Below, in pieces: positions 31,585 to 42,884 of a stretch of 64,000 nt of DNA. Position 1 is the stretch's first letter; each line of letters begins with the position of its first letter. The notes under the pieces were generated by a model, which searched no databases, had not been told where the DNA came from, and saw only the letters and a program-made list of their open reading frames with translations. Source of the DNA: Corythoichthys intestinalis (lineage: Eukaryota > Chordata > Actinopteri > Syngnathiformes > Syngnathidae). Both the position numbers and the translations under genes were made by a program. The DNA lies in NCBI RefSeq assembly GCF_030265065.1, contig NC_080411.1:39644001-39708000 (forward strand), written 5' to 3'.

Positions 31585-34540
31585 GTAAAAACCACCAAAA
31601 CATTTAAAGGTTTTCACATTTTAATGAGGATAGTAAGCAAACAATGACAGAAGGAGAAGGAGAAATAAGTAAGTGAACCATCACATTTAATATTTTGTGG
31701 CCCGCCCTTTGGCAGATATAACTTCAACCAGATGCTCCCTGTAGCTGCAGACTAGTCTGCCACATCGATCAGGACTAATCTTGGCCCATTGTTCTCTAAA
31801 AAACTGCTGTAGTTCAGTCAGATTCCTGGGATGTCTGGCATGAATCACTGTTTTTAGTTCATGCCACAATAGGGTTCAAGTCTGGACTTTGACTTGGCCA
31901 TTCAAGAGTGTGCATTTTGTTCTTCTGAAACCATTCTGAAGTGGATTTACTTCTGTGTTTTGGATCATTGTCTTGTTGCAGCATCCATCCTCTTTTTAGC
32001 TTCAACTGTCTGACAGACGGCCTCAGGTTTTCCTGCAAAACATCCTGATATTTTGAATTCATTCCTCTATTAATGATGGCAAGTTGTCCAGGCCCTAAGG
32101 CAGCAAAACAGCCCCAAAACATGATGCTCCCTACGCCATGCTTCACAGTGGGGATAAGGTGTTGATGTTGGTGAGCTGTTCCATTTTTCCTCCGCACATG
32201 ACATTGTGTGTTACTCCCAAACAATTCAACTTTGGTTTCATCAGGCCAAAAAATATTTTGCCAAAACTTCTGTGGAGTGTCCAAGTGCCTTTTGCGAACA
32301 TTAAACGAGCAACAATGTTCGTTTTAGACAGCAGTGGCTTCCTCCATGGAGTCCTCCCACGAACACCACTCTTGGCCACAGTTTTACATATAGTTGATGT
32401 GGGCACATAGATATTGGATCACTGTGCCAGTGATTTCTGTAAGTATTTACAGTGGGGAGAACAAGTATTTTATACACTGCCGATTTTGCTGGTTTTCCCA
32501 CTTGCAAGCCATGTAGAGGTCTGTAATTTGTATCATACGTTCTCTTCAACTGTGAGGGACGGAATCTAATACAAAAATCCAGAAAATCACATTGTATAAT
32601 TTTTAAATAATAAATTTGTATTTAACTGCATGAAATAAGTATTTGATACATTACCAACTAGTAAATATTTCGGCTCTTTGTTCTTTTTTAAGAACCCCTC
32701 CTGTTCTCCACTCATTAACGGAAGTAACTGCACCTGTTTGAATTTGTTACCTGTATAAAAGACACCTGTTCACATGCTTAACAAACAAACTCCAACCTCT
32801 CCACAATGGCCAAGACCAAAGAGCTGTGTAAGGACATCAGGGATAAAATAATAGACCTGCACAAGGCTGGGATGGGCTACAGGAAAATAAGCAAGCAGCT
32901 TGGTAGCAACTGTTGGAGCGATTATTAGAAAATGGAAGAAGTTCAAGTTGACGGCCAATCTGCCTCGTTCTGGGGCTCCATGCAAGATCTCACCTGGTGG
33001 GGCATCACTGATCATGAGGAAGGTGAGGGATCAGCCCAGAACTACACGACAGGACCTGGTCAATGACCTTAAGAGAGCTGGAACCGCAGTCTCGAAGAAA
33101 ACCATCGGAAACACATCACGCCGTCATGGATTAAAATCCTACAGCGCACGCAACATCCCGCTGCTGAAGCCAGTGCATGTCCAGACACGTCTGAAGTTTG
33201 CCACTGACCATCTGGATGATCCAGAGGAGCAATGGGATGGATGAGTACAACCACAAGAACACCATCCCAACCGTGAAACATGGAGGAGGAAACATAATTT
33301 TTTTGGGCTGCTTCTCTGTCAAGGGTACAGGACGACTGCACCGTATTGAGGGGAGGATGGCTGGGGCTATGTATCGCCAGATTTGGCTGGCAAACTCCTT
33401 CCTTCAGTGAGAGCCCTGAAGATGGGTCGTGGCTGGGTCTTCCATCATGACAACAACCCAAGCACACGGCCAAGGCAACTAAAGAGTTGCTCCGTAAGAA
33501 GCATCTTAAGGTCCTGGAGTGGCCTAGCCAGTCATCAGATCTGAACCCGATACAAAATCTATGGAGGCAGCTGAAAGTCCGTGTTGCCCAGCAGCAGCCC
33601 CGAAACCTGAAGACTCTGGAGAATATCTGCATGGAGGAGTGGGCCAAAATCCCTGCTGCAGTGTGTGCAAACCTTGTCATGGACTACAGGAAATGTTTGG
33701 TATCTGTAATAGCAAATAAAGGTTTCTGTACCAAATATTAAGTTCGATTTTTGTGATGTATCAAATACTTATTTCATGCAATTAAATGCAAATTTATTAT
33801 TTAAAAATCATACAACGTGATTTTCTGTTTTTTTTTTTTTTGTATTAGATTCCGTCCCTCACAGTTGAAGAGAACTTATGATACAAATTACAGACCTCTA
33901 CATGCTTTGCAAGCGGGAAAACCAGCAAAATCAGCAGTGTATCAAATACTTGTTCTCCCCACTGTAGCATCCACTTTAGGGTTTTTTTTTACCTCTGAAT
34001 ATTCTACGCTGAACTTTTGGCATCATATTTGGTGAATGGCCACTCCTTGGAAGAGAAGCAACAGTGCCAAACTCTCTCCATTTGTAGACTTTCCTGACTG
34101 TTGATTGATGAACATCCAGACTTTTAGAGATGGTTTTGTATCCTTCCCCAGCTTTATACAAATCAAAAATCCTTGATCACAGGTCTTCAGACAGCTCTTT
34201 TGACCGAACCATGATGCACATCAGACAATGCTTTTCATCAAGACATTTCTTACCAGGTGTGTGTTTTATAGTGGACAGGGCAGCTTTAAACCACTCATCG
34301 GTGATTGGGCACACACCTGATATAAATTGTTTGATAAAAATTGTTTCATTTGCTCTTTAAGTCTCCTTAGGCAGAGGGTTCATTTACTTATTTTTCCCCC
34401 TTCTGTCATTGTTTGCATGCTATCCTCATTAAAAGAGGAAAACCTATAAACGTTTGGGTGGCTTTAGTTAAACAGTTTTTTCATGTGTGTGATTTTGACA
34501 TAGATCAGATCATATTTGATGTAAATTTTGTACAGTATTG
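31585..34540 (-). mobile_element. Tc1 family B element, broken, with a Tc1 nested inside
   Basis: The transposase runs on the minus strand from an ATG at 34212 (MVRSKELSEDL) to ATKY at about 31690. Both sides carry the family's long inverted region (gtcattgtttgc...cctcattaaa). The reading is broken: a stop follows SEDL, the frame shifts several times, and the 32450-33964 element splits it after the second helix-turn-helix. Readable pieces include FWPDETKVELFG, LQQDNDPKHRSK and SQSPDLNPI, where the residue after NPI is Val rather than the expected catalytic Glu. The outermost terminal bases are missing, so no TA duplication can be named. Confidence 0.75.
32450..33964 (+). mobile_element. Tc1 family C element nested in family B
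   Basis: Ends CAGTGGGGAGAACAAGTATTT and the complement are flanked by TA on both sides (32448-32449, 33965-33966). The transposase starts at 32806 ([20 protein letters not shown]) and ends TKY at 33741, but it is dead: a frameshift follows the first helix-turn-helix, a deletion removes the segment with the first catalytic Asp (WSDET), the second motif reads HHDNNP, and the final motif is DLNPIQNLW with Gln in place of Glu. The 1515-bp length is slightly short for the family. Confidence 0.85.
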
Positions 34541-36247
34541 AATAGTATTGTTGCCTCTTGTAACCTAAAATTTCTTTCTTAACAAGAGGCATTTTTTTTT
34601 TCCCATTTAGGAGTGTCGTAACGTGAAAATTACGTTTGTAGAGACATTTGTAAATAGAGAAATCTATCTTACCTGGCCTTGCCAGTTTCATTGCCCTCTC
34701 GTTTTTTCTGCAGCAGGAATACAAAATTATTATGCTTAATGGTGACAGAAATTGAATCATGTGAAGAAAGGTGCTTAATAAGGTAAGGCTCAAAAGACTG
34801 CTCAGAGCTGGGTGTGCATTGAAAGTAGTTCCATCGGCATGACAAAAAAGCAGTAAGGATCCAAAAATGGTCACTGACTTTGCAGTGCCGACTCACTGAG
34901 GATGAATATGGACAGCCGAGTGACTGCGGGGCCGCCCCAGGTACCGGTCATCATCTGATGACCTTGTGCTGTCTGCTGTGGAAAGTCGACCTGACAGCAC
35001 AAGGCCTAAGGCTGGAGACATGTGGGAGTGCACATCGCCAACCAGCAAATACAGTTGACAGAGGTGGCAGATATACTGGTATTTGGAGGAAAACAACTGG
35101 AAGGCTTTATGCAGCAATTAAACAATTAGTGATATGTCATTAGTCATTTGATATGGTGATTTTAGCATTTTGAAAATGAGTCAAGGGTTATACTACAGCT
35201 GATATTAGCTGATAAGGGTAAGGTGTTTTGATTAGCCAAAAGCAGATGCCATCATCTCAAAAACCAAGACAACAATGCAAAATAGATCGAATAGACGTAT
35301 TAAAAATAATTTATAAATAAGGGAATTACACCTTGGCACTGTGGGGAAAATGTTTATTGTTCTCTGATAAAATTCAGTTTTATTCTCAAAAATGTATATG
35401 GTATTGCAAATGTTGATCAGCAAGCTAGAAACCAAAAAATATATTAATGAATATTTCAACAGGATAACATTTTTTTTCCCCCTAAGGATGGCTGTCGACT
35501 AAACTTTGAAGGAAGAAGAAATATTTAGTATAAAAAGATTTCGGATGAAATTTGAAAATCAACTACCAGCACGATCACTCTGGAGGGAAGTTTCTAGTTT
35601 CAATTAAGAACAGGCAGTGACAAAACAAGTTTTTATAAAACTTTTATTTAGAAAGATAATTGAAATACATACTTTACATAGATGCATTTTGGTGGGGCAC
35701 ACTGTCCAAATCCTCTTAGTGAATGGTGACAAAATCAGTTTAATCCAGTTTAGTGGACTTCAGACATCAACTGTCTCAGCCAATCAGCCAGAGTGGCAGC
35801 TCTACACTCCACATTTGAAAAGGACCACATTTGCTCTTCATATTAAAAGCCTATGAATAGATTTACATATCTAAGACCATTGGGGAATTCTGTTATCTTT
35901 TATACCCTTGCATTGTCCAGACACCACTCCACTGCAGGTCATTGCCTTCAGCTTTCATGAATCCTCATTATAATGTGGATTCATAAAAAATAATTTCCAT
36001 CCATTATAGTGTGCATCTACATAAGCAATGTCATTACCACAGCATTTCAATGACCACTTCAACCATATTAAGAATTTCTTTGTTTTGGCTTGAATAGCTC
36101 CAGCTGAAGACTATGCATCATTTCTCCATCACCAATTGTCATTACCACCATGAGTGTCGCCTGACATATTTCACTGGGGCACATGCTCAAGGATTGATCT
36201 GCAGTGCCACAGTATAAATTTCACCGGTAAAAAAATAATGAAATATT
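34541..36247. other. Spacer, nothing recognised
   Basis: A slightly GC-richer patch at 34900-35130 has short open frames without recognisable content. The remainder is AT-rich. Confidence 0.35.
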
Positions 36248-36571
36248 TTGGAGTTTGAAGTTGAAGGAATTCGGTCTTCCAGCCAAACCTCCGGAACCGC
36301 GACAGCCGAACCAGTAGGCGTCCCGCTGGCACAGCCCCAGCAAGTCAGCCGGAAAGGCCAAACTCCGCGCGTTCACACCAGTGTTAACCCTTGTACTGAC
36401 TCCATTTTGAACGGTTTAAAGAAGGCTCACCGAAAACAGGTTGACAATTTATTCGTCGACAGTGATCAAAAAGCAAGGCAAAACAGACGACGGCGAGGCA
36501 ATGCTAGATCCAAGGTCCGCCAAACAACGGATACATCGGAATGTTCCCGAGAAGCGACAGTTGTTAGCTAA
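36248..36571 (+). other. Unidentified 107-codon open frame
   Basis: The frame is markedly GC-richer than its surroundings. It begins MEFEVEGIRSSSQTSGTATA and has a basic C-terminal patch (KARQNRRRRGNARSKV). I do not recognise it. It could be a fragment of a retroposed cDNA or of a transposon, and no splice signals or partner copies were found. Confidence 0.25.
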
Positions 36572-37404
36572 ATGTTCAGTCTTTTGAAAGCTGCGATGGA
36601 GTGGGCCAGGCGGAAGGCATACCTGGGTGTTGTCTTGGGATCATCTTTCTGTGGCAGGTTTGGGCGGTCAAGTTCGTGTGTCATCTTTCGTGGCAGGGTC
36701 GTGGTTGCCACAGCAACTGAGGCATGTCATGACGTCTAAGGCGCTGAGCTACCAACTTGTTGCCTTGGAAGGGCGGGGGTGTCCTGACCCCACCGAAGAG
36801 ATGCTGACTTTTATCAGGCGAGGGCTGATAAGCTGGTCGACTTTACTGTGTCAAAAGGCATGGAGTGAAGTCTGCCTATTTCTTTAATCTATGTTTAAAT
36901 GCTTTACTATAATGAATGTGTTAGACTACTGCAAACAGTTAAACAGTGTCTGCAAGAAAAGTAACTATCCCCTACAAAGTCTACAAAGCATAATCTACAG
37001 AATGCGCCTATTTAATATGGTGACTCATATTACTCTTTTCACTCCAGATACACAATATATACATGGCTCCTTAATATGGTAATTTATGTAAGTAACTTTG
37101 GCTGTGATGGGCTTATCAGTTTATATTTCCATTGAGCATTTTCGGGAAATATACTCCGTTCATGTGTGTCAGGAGATCTGAGTTTTCAAGTTCAGATGTC
37201 TTATAAAGTCGTAATGTGGGATAAAAACATGGTTGCTACAAAGAAGAGTAGCCTGTTTTAATTTACGATACATCACAAGTTGAGTGACTGTATGCTGCTG
37301 CTTTATAAACACCATGTAATAGAGAATCATTATTTCAGTTACTCAATAAGTGAATGCAGCATCAATATACGATCGTACAGTCGACGGTGCAAGTTACATC
37401 TTCC
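36572..37404. other. Spacer, nothing recognised
   Basis: A GC-richer part to about 36870 continues from the preceding open frame; the rest is AT-rich. No feature can be supported. Confidence 0.3.
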
Positions 37405-37411
37405 CACCTGC

Positions 37412-38165
37412 CATAGATTTCATAACGATATTGACAGGGTGCAGGCCAATTAATAGCGGGGAATCACAGACAAAGAGCTTTTTTCGTTGAAAATTATTGT
37501 GAATAAATGCTTAAATCTCTGGATTTTTTATAGGTATGGATGCAAAACAGTCTCGATTCTTGGTTAAAAGCAAAAAAAAAAAAAAATACATGCAGTTAGC
37601 ATTTATTGTACGTAAAATGTCGAACGACAATGCTAGTCTGTCAGTCAATGTGGTGGCCGCCATATGTGAACAGAGCTTTTCTGGTGAAAATTCTTGTGAA
37701 TAAGTGCTTAAATCCCTGAATTCTTTATAGATATGGATGTAAGACAGTCCAAGAAAGCCTTAGTTAAAAGCAAAATAAAAAAACGTGCAGTTAGCATTTA
37801 TTTTACATAAATCGACCCTCGTGAGGAAAAGATGCATGGAAACTGAATGAATAAATGAATGTCAATGAATAATGCTAATCTGTGGCAATGTGGCGGCAGC
37901 CTTACAACAAAGAGCTTTTTACGTTGAAAATTCTTGTGAAAAAACAAAAAATATAATAAATAAATCCTCGAACAAATCACTCCTGAGAAAATCCTTCCTG
38001 TTTGTTTGCTGTACAGCTTTCGTACTTTTTCAACATAAACATCGCTGCATGTGTCGTTGTGACCGACCGCGAATAACTGAAGTGGATTGTGGAATGGCCC
38101 CCTACTTGAAGGCGTGGCGCAGTGAAGGTCAAACCTGACCAGCCAATATTGTTATGAATTCTATG
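37412..38165 (+). mobile_element. Satellite-bearing TIR transposon (copy 3, about 3 units)
   Basis: A perfect 7-bp duplication CACCTGC (37405-37411, 38166-38172) flanks ends CATAGATTTCATAACGATAT and ATATTGTTATGAATTCTATG. It has the same head, ~190-bp units and tail as the copy at 13480, in the same orientation. This copy fixes the duplication length for the family. Confidence 0.85.
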
Positions 38166-38355
38166 CACCTGCTTTACAGGTTAGTGCCAGATAAACTGCC
38201 CATCCTTGTTGTTCGTTTTTAACTCTGTGTTGATATTTATTTGGCTGCATATTCTTATGAATTGTGAATTTTAATAGTTCCACTTTACTCTTTACGTAAC
38301 AGGCAGCTAACTGCGGTGAACTACTTTGGTCGCAAATTGAAGTAGCAGATTAGCT

Positions 38356-39553
38356 CAGTACTTCTCAAATAGTGGGGCGCGCCCCCCTGGGGGGGGGCGC
38401 AGAGCGATGCCGGGGTAGCGCATGTGACCTCGGGGAACATGTTATTTATTTATTTTTTTTTTGCCGTACTGGAATAAAGTGTACTTGCACATCCACTCAG
38501 TAGGTGGCAGTGGCGCTCTCATTTTCAAAGTGCGCGCAGTATTTTTGAACTAAGGAAGAGCACTCAGCACACACAGACAACAGATATGAAGAGCAGTGTG
38601 CCACCGCCGTTTTCGAAAGCCGTTTTCCGACCGGACTCACTCACGCAGCGACCCACTGTCTTGTCCGGTTCTCACGTCGCCGCCCGAGAAGTGCCATTTT
38701 CGGCTTGGGATCGTCACGACGACCGCCCTCACCTACGGTTCTACCTCGGCCGCCGTGAATGCGCTTTTTTCGTGCCGTTTGCCTTTTAGCTTTGACTTTT
38801 AATACAGTGGGTGATGATGAAAGACCACTGTTTACTGTGTCTAAAAATAATTATAGCAGACAGCCAGAAGCCAAATCAATTAAGACGCCACTTAAAGACA
38901 TTAGACCCCAATCTCATTGTTAAGCCGCTTGATTTTTTCAGTGAAAACGTGCCGAATATTGCCAACAATCGTCCTGCTTTGTCAGTGTTATATCAGTAAA
39001 CCAGTGAGCATTGCTAATTGCAAAATAACTCCACACCATTGCAAAGGAGGTAAATACTGTGAGCAGCAAAAATAAAAACTCTCCTGTCCAAGGACACTTT
39101 TTTTCTCTCTTTTATTCAGATTTGTTTTTTCGGTCAAATTTTTTGGCACATTGTCCTCATGAGTGAATGTTTCTAATCAATTTTAATTTGTTATTTTTTA
39201 CTGATTTTATTACATTTTATTTTTCTGTATCAAATGGTCAAAAATGTACCTTGAGTGTATTTTTTAGTTTGGATGTGATTTTTTTTTTTTTATTCAGGCA
39301 AATTGATGCACGTCAAGTCTTCTCTGTTACAAACAAAACAATGTTAATAAAGTTCTACTTTATTATAAGTTGATCTATGTTACTTTTTTTCTTTATTAGA
39401 AAAAAAGGACACAATGTTAGGCAGATGCGTATTTATAATAGTAATTTTATAGACAAATGATACTATTTACAGTGGCGGCAGAGAGTTTGGGGGGGCGCGA
39501 AACATTTTTCTTCTTCCTTGGGGGGCGTGACAGAAAATAATTGAGAAGCACTG
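38356..39553 (+). mobile_element. hAT element with BED finger fragment (ZBED5-like family)
   Basis: A perfect 8-bp duplication GATTAGCT (38348-38355, 39554-39561) flanks ends CAGTACTTCTCAAATAGTGG and AATTGAGAAGCACTG. C/G runs sit just inside both ends. It keeps only the N-terminal part of a transposase gene and is non-autonomous. Confidence 0.9.
38811..38999 (+). pseudogene. BED zinc-finger piece of hAT transposase
   Basis: The reading HCLLCLKIIIADSQKPNQLR, then RHLKTLDPNLIVKPLDFF, matches the BED-finger start of ZBED5-type hAT proteins (C-x2-C ... H). It ends at a stop after 62 residues. An upstream open frame at 38586 (MKSSVPPPFSKAVFRP) may be a leader exon. The catalytic region is missing. 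Confidence 0.65.
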
Positions 39554-39561
39554 GATTAGCT

Positions 39562-40047
39562 GCAGTCTTTTAGCTAACTGGCTATGAATAATATGACAAG
39601 CTCAAGAGCTTTGTCTAATGTTGTGTTAATATGATATGTGTTATTTGAGCTGTATCAATAAACAGTGATGCGACTATACTATTTGTTTATATGACCAAAA
39701 TAACTGGAATCAATCTTCAAGAACTAATTGCATATCTTTGGGATATAACCTCTAACAATTTTGTATGTGTGCTCATCATAATTTCCAGCTGTTTTACAAG
39801 CAGTTTATTTTTTTTTACTGCAGTCCCTGTAATCCGGAACAAGATGTATAATTTTTTTTATTTCTATTTGACTCAGATAGCATTACTCTTGCAAATGGAT
39901 ATTAGAAAGTTATTTGCTCGCAAAGGATAAATCAGCAAGGAGGAATGACAGAGGTAAGCTAGGCAACCCACCTAGTCAAAATAATCCACATTTAGGTCAC
40001 AAACCTACGAGTTGAGAAACACTAATTACATCACAGTTACAGGGATC
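39562..40047. other. Spacer, nothing recognised
   Basis: AT-rich stretch between the hAT element and the intact Tc1. No feature supported. Confidence 0.35.
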
Positions 40048-40049
40048 TA

Positions 40050-41676
40050 CAGTGCCTTGCAAAAGTATTCGGCCCCCTTGAATCTTGCAACCTTTCGCCA
40101 CATTTCAGGCTTCAAACATAAAGATATAAAATTTTATTTTTTTGTCAAGAATCATCAAGTGGGACACAATCATGAAGTGGAACAACATTTATTGGATAAT
40201 TTAAACCTTTTTAACAAATAAAAAACTGAAAAGTGGGGCGTGCAATATTATTCGACCCCTTTACTTTCAGTGCAGCAAACTCACTCCAGAAGTTCAGTGA
40301 GGACCTCTGAATGATCCAATGTTGTCCTAAATGACCGATGATGATAAATAGAATCCACCTGTGTGTAATCAAGTCTCCGTATAAATGCACCTGCTCTGTG
40401 ATAGTCTCAGAGTTCTGTTTAAAGTGCAGAGAGCATTATGAAAACCAAGGAACACACCAGGCAGGTCCGAGATACTGTTGTGGAGAAGTTTAAAGCCGGA
40501 TTTGGATACAAAAAGATTTCCCAAGCTTTAAACATCTCAAGGAGCACTGTGCAAGCCATCATATTGAAATGGAAGGAGCATCAGACCACTGCAAATCTAC
40601 CAAGACCCGGCCGTCCTTCCAAACTTTCTTCTCAAACAAGGAGAAAACTGATCAGAGATGCAGCCAAGAGGCCCATGATCACTCTGGATGAACTGCAGAG
40701 ATCTACAGCTGAGGTGGGAGAGTCTGTCCATAGGACAACAATCAGTCGCACACTACACAAATCTGGCCTTTATGGAAGAGTGGCAAGAAGAAAGCCATTT
40801 CTCAAAGATATCCATAAAAAGTCTCGTTTAAAGTTTGCCACAGGCCACCTGGGAGACTCACCAAACATGTGGAAGAAGGTGGTCTGGTCAGATGAAACCA
40901 AAATTGAACTTTTTGGCCACAATGCAAAACGATATGTTTGGCGTAAAAGAAACACAGCTCATCACCCTGAACACACCATCCCCACTGTCAAACATGGTGG
41001 TGGCAGCATCATGGTTTGGGCCTGCTTTTCTTCAGCAGGGACAGGGAAGATGGTTAAAATTGACGGGAAGATGGATGCAGCCAAATACAGGAACATTCTG
41101 GAAGAAAACCTGTTGGTATCTGCACAAGACCTGAGACTGGGACGGAGATTTATCTTCCAACAGGACAATGATCCAAAACATAAAGCCAAATCTACAATGG
41201 AATGGTTCAAAAATAAACATATCCAGGTGTTAGAATGGCCAAGTCAAAGTCCAGACCTAAATCCAATCGAGAATCTGTGGAAAGAGCTGAAGACTGCTGT
41301 TCACAAACACTCTTCATCCAACCTCACTGAGCTCCAGCTGTTTTGCAAGGAAGAATGGGCAAGAATGTCAGTCTCACGATGTGCAAAACTGATAGAAACA
41401 TACCCCAAGCGACTTGCAGCTGTAATTGGAGCAAAAGGTGGCGCTACAAAGTATTAACGCAAGGGGGCCGAATAATATTGCACGCCCCACTTTTCAGGTT
41501 TTTATTTGTTAAAAAAGTTTAAATCATCCAATAAATTTTGTTCCACTTCACGATTGTGTCCCACTTGTTGTTGATTCTTGACAAAAAATTAAAATTTTAT
41601 ATCTTTATGTTTGAAGCCTGAAATGTGGCGAAAGGTTGCAAGGTTCAAGGGGGCCGAATACTTTTGCAAGGCACTG
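40050..41676 (+). mobile_element. Tc1 family D element, complete
   Basis: TA dinucleotides (40048-40049, 41677-41678) flank a 1627-bp element with long inverted repeats of about 210 bp, nearly identical to each other (CAGTGCCTTGCAAAAGTATT at each end). The inverted repeats run right up to the coding region on the 3' side. With an intact transposase and both ends present, it has all the parts of an autonomous Tc1 element. Confidence 0.95.
40438..41457 (+). CDS. Tc1-family transposase, intact, DD34E
   Basis: The 339-residue protein cuts and pastes its own element by binding the terminal repeats. Two helix-turn-helix units form the DNA-binding region (about residues 8-50 and 65-115), joined by a GRPSK-type AT-hook (PRPGRPSK, 55-62). 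The RNase H-like core has Asp152 in VWSDETKIELFG, Asp243 in [10 protein letters not shown] and Glu278 in [11 protein letters not shown], with exactly 34 residues between the last two, the classical Tc1 spacing. The glycine-rich turn KHGGGS is at 185-190. Length and all key residues match active fish Tc1 proteins. The start is the first Met, shared with the sister copy at 44119. No frame damage is visible, so it may still be active or was recently. Confidence 0.95.
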   Translation: MKTKEHTRQVRDTVVEKFKAGFGYKKISQALNISRSTVQAIILKWKEHQTTANLPRPGRPSKLSSQTRRKLIRDAAKRPMITLDELQRSTAEVGESVHRTTISRTLHKSGLYGRVARRKPFLKDIHKKSRLKFATGHLGDSPNMWKKVVWSDETKIELFGHNAKRYVWRKRNTAHHPEHTIPTVKHGGGSIMVWACFSSAGTGKMVKIDGKMDAAKYRNILEENLLVSAQDLRLGRRFIFQQDNDPKHKAKSTMEWFKNKHIQVLEWPSQSPDLNPIENLWKELKTAVHKHSSSNLTELQLFCKEEWARMSVSRCAKLIETYPKRLAAVIGAKGGATKY

Positions 41677-41862
41677 TATCCCCATTTCTGTCCAGACAAA
41701 GTAGAAGGGCAGCATGTAGGAAGAGGTGAAGGAGAGATGGAAGTTGATGAGCATCAGCAAAGGTAAACTGACTATCAACAAGGGATGTCCCAATTTTGAT
41801 TGTGAATAACTGAAAAACAAAAAAAATTCTTACAGAAACTTGTATTTTGGTTTTACCATTAA

Positions 41863-42833
41863 GCGGAAAACACAAGACTGAAAAAGCAGTTTTTGCTCTT
41901 GCACCCTTCTTTAAAACAAAATGCTGTATTTAAGCCAAAAGAACTGTTGTGTTTGATAAAACAATATGTCTATATGCTGCCATAGCAGACTCATGGCACA
42001 TTAAGCTCCCAAACTATTTTTCAATTGTCCGTTTAGCTCTGGAAACCCCCATTTACAGACGTCGCACAAACGCTTTTGTTTCAACCCAGCCATAAAAAGA
42101 AGGTAAATAATTACATTTATAATACAAAATGTCTCTAATTTTTAGCTTAGAATCATTAATTGATGTCTAATATTTAGTTAAAAAAAAAAAAAAAATATTC
42201 ACTCACATATTATAAACTTTTAAACAAATTATGTCACACTGAAAAAAATGGTGTCTGTAAATCAGTCACGGATATCTACCTCATAACTGCGGCATAATTG
42301 AATTTTTTTTGTTTGTTTGTTTGTCACATTCTCTCTGATATTTTAGATGATAAATAATCGATCCAAACAAAGAAAAAAAAAAAAAAAAAAACTTTATAAG
42401 GGTATGAAAAAGAAAATCTCGACCACTCCTTGATGTCTGCGATTTCTGCATCGCGACCCTTGTTATATTACCATGTTTCGCCCATAAAATCCCCCAAAAA
42501 TCCGGCTGTGGCCATTCACATCTGTGTCTTGACACTCGATGATACATGCTACATAGTTTTTTAATCGAAACCAGGTAAGTAGTTGATAATATCTCATTAA
42601 AATCATGGCGTCTTTAATTATGCTCTCGTGTGCTCTCACCTACAGTTAGGGTTTTGCTGTTTAATTTCTTTTTTTCTTTTATAAATGCCCTCCTGTTCAA
42701 TTGTTTTCTTCCCCCAGAAAATTGAGATTGTTAACTTATCCAATGATGTATCACACATGCATATAGAATAATTTTGAAAATTGGCCAAATAGGGGGTCTC
42801 AGAGTGGAACATCAAGTCACCTGAGTGTTTTCC

Positions 42834-42836
<3 letters not shown>
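41863..42836. mobile_element. TIR element family 'GGCGGAAAACAC' (copy 2)
   Basis: The complete 974-bp copy runs from GCGGAAAACACAAGACTG to GAGTGTTTTCCGCC. Its body matches copies 1 and 3 throughout. It ends at a TA microsatellite. No target duplication can be defined and no transposase is encoded. Confidence 0.8.

Positions 42837-42881
<45 letters not shown>
42837..42881. repeat. (TA)n microsatellite
   Basis: About 22 TA repeats separate the TIR element from the second family D Tc1, which used a TA here as target. Confidence 0.9.

Positions 42882-42884
<3 letters not shown>

Noticed and set aside
33069-33680. 203-codon minus-strand open frame
   Set aside because: It is the antisense shadow of the nested Tc1 transposase gene.
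34893-35143. Possible host exon in a GC-richer patch after a 'tttgcag' acceptor
   Set aside because: The frames on both strands are short and interrupted, and nothing recognisable is encoded.
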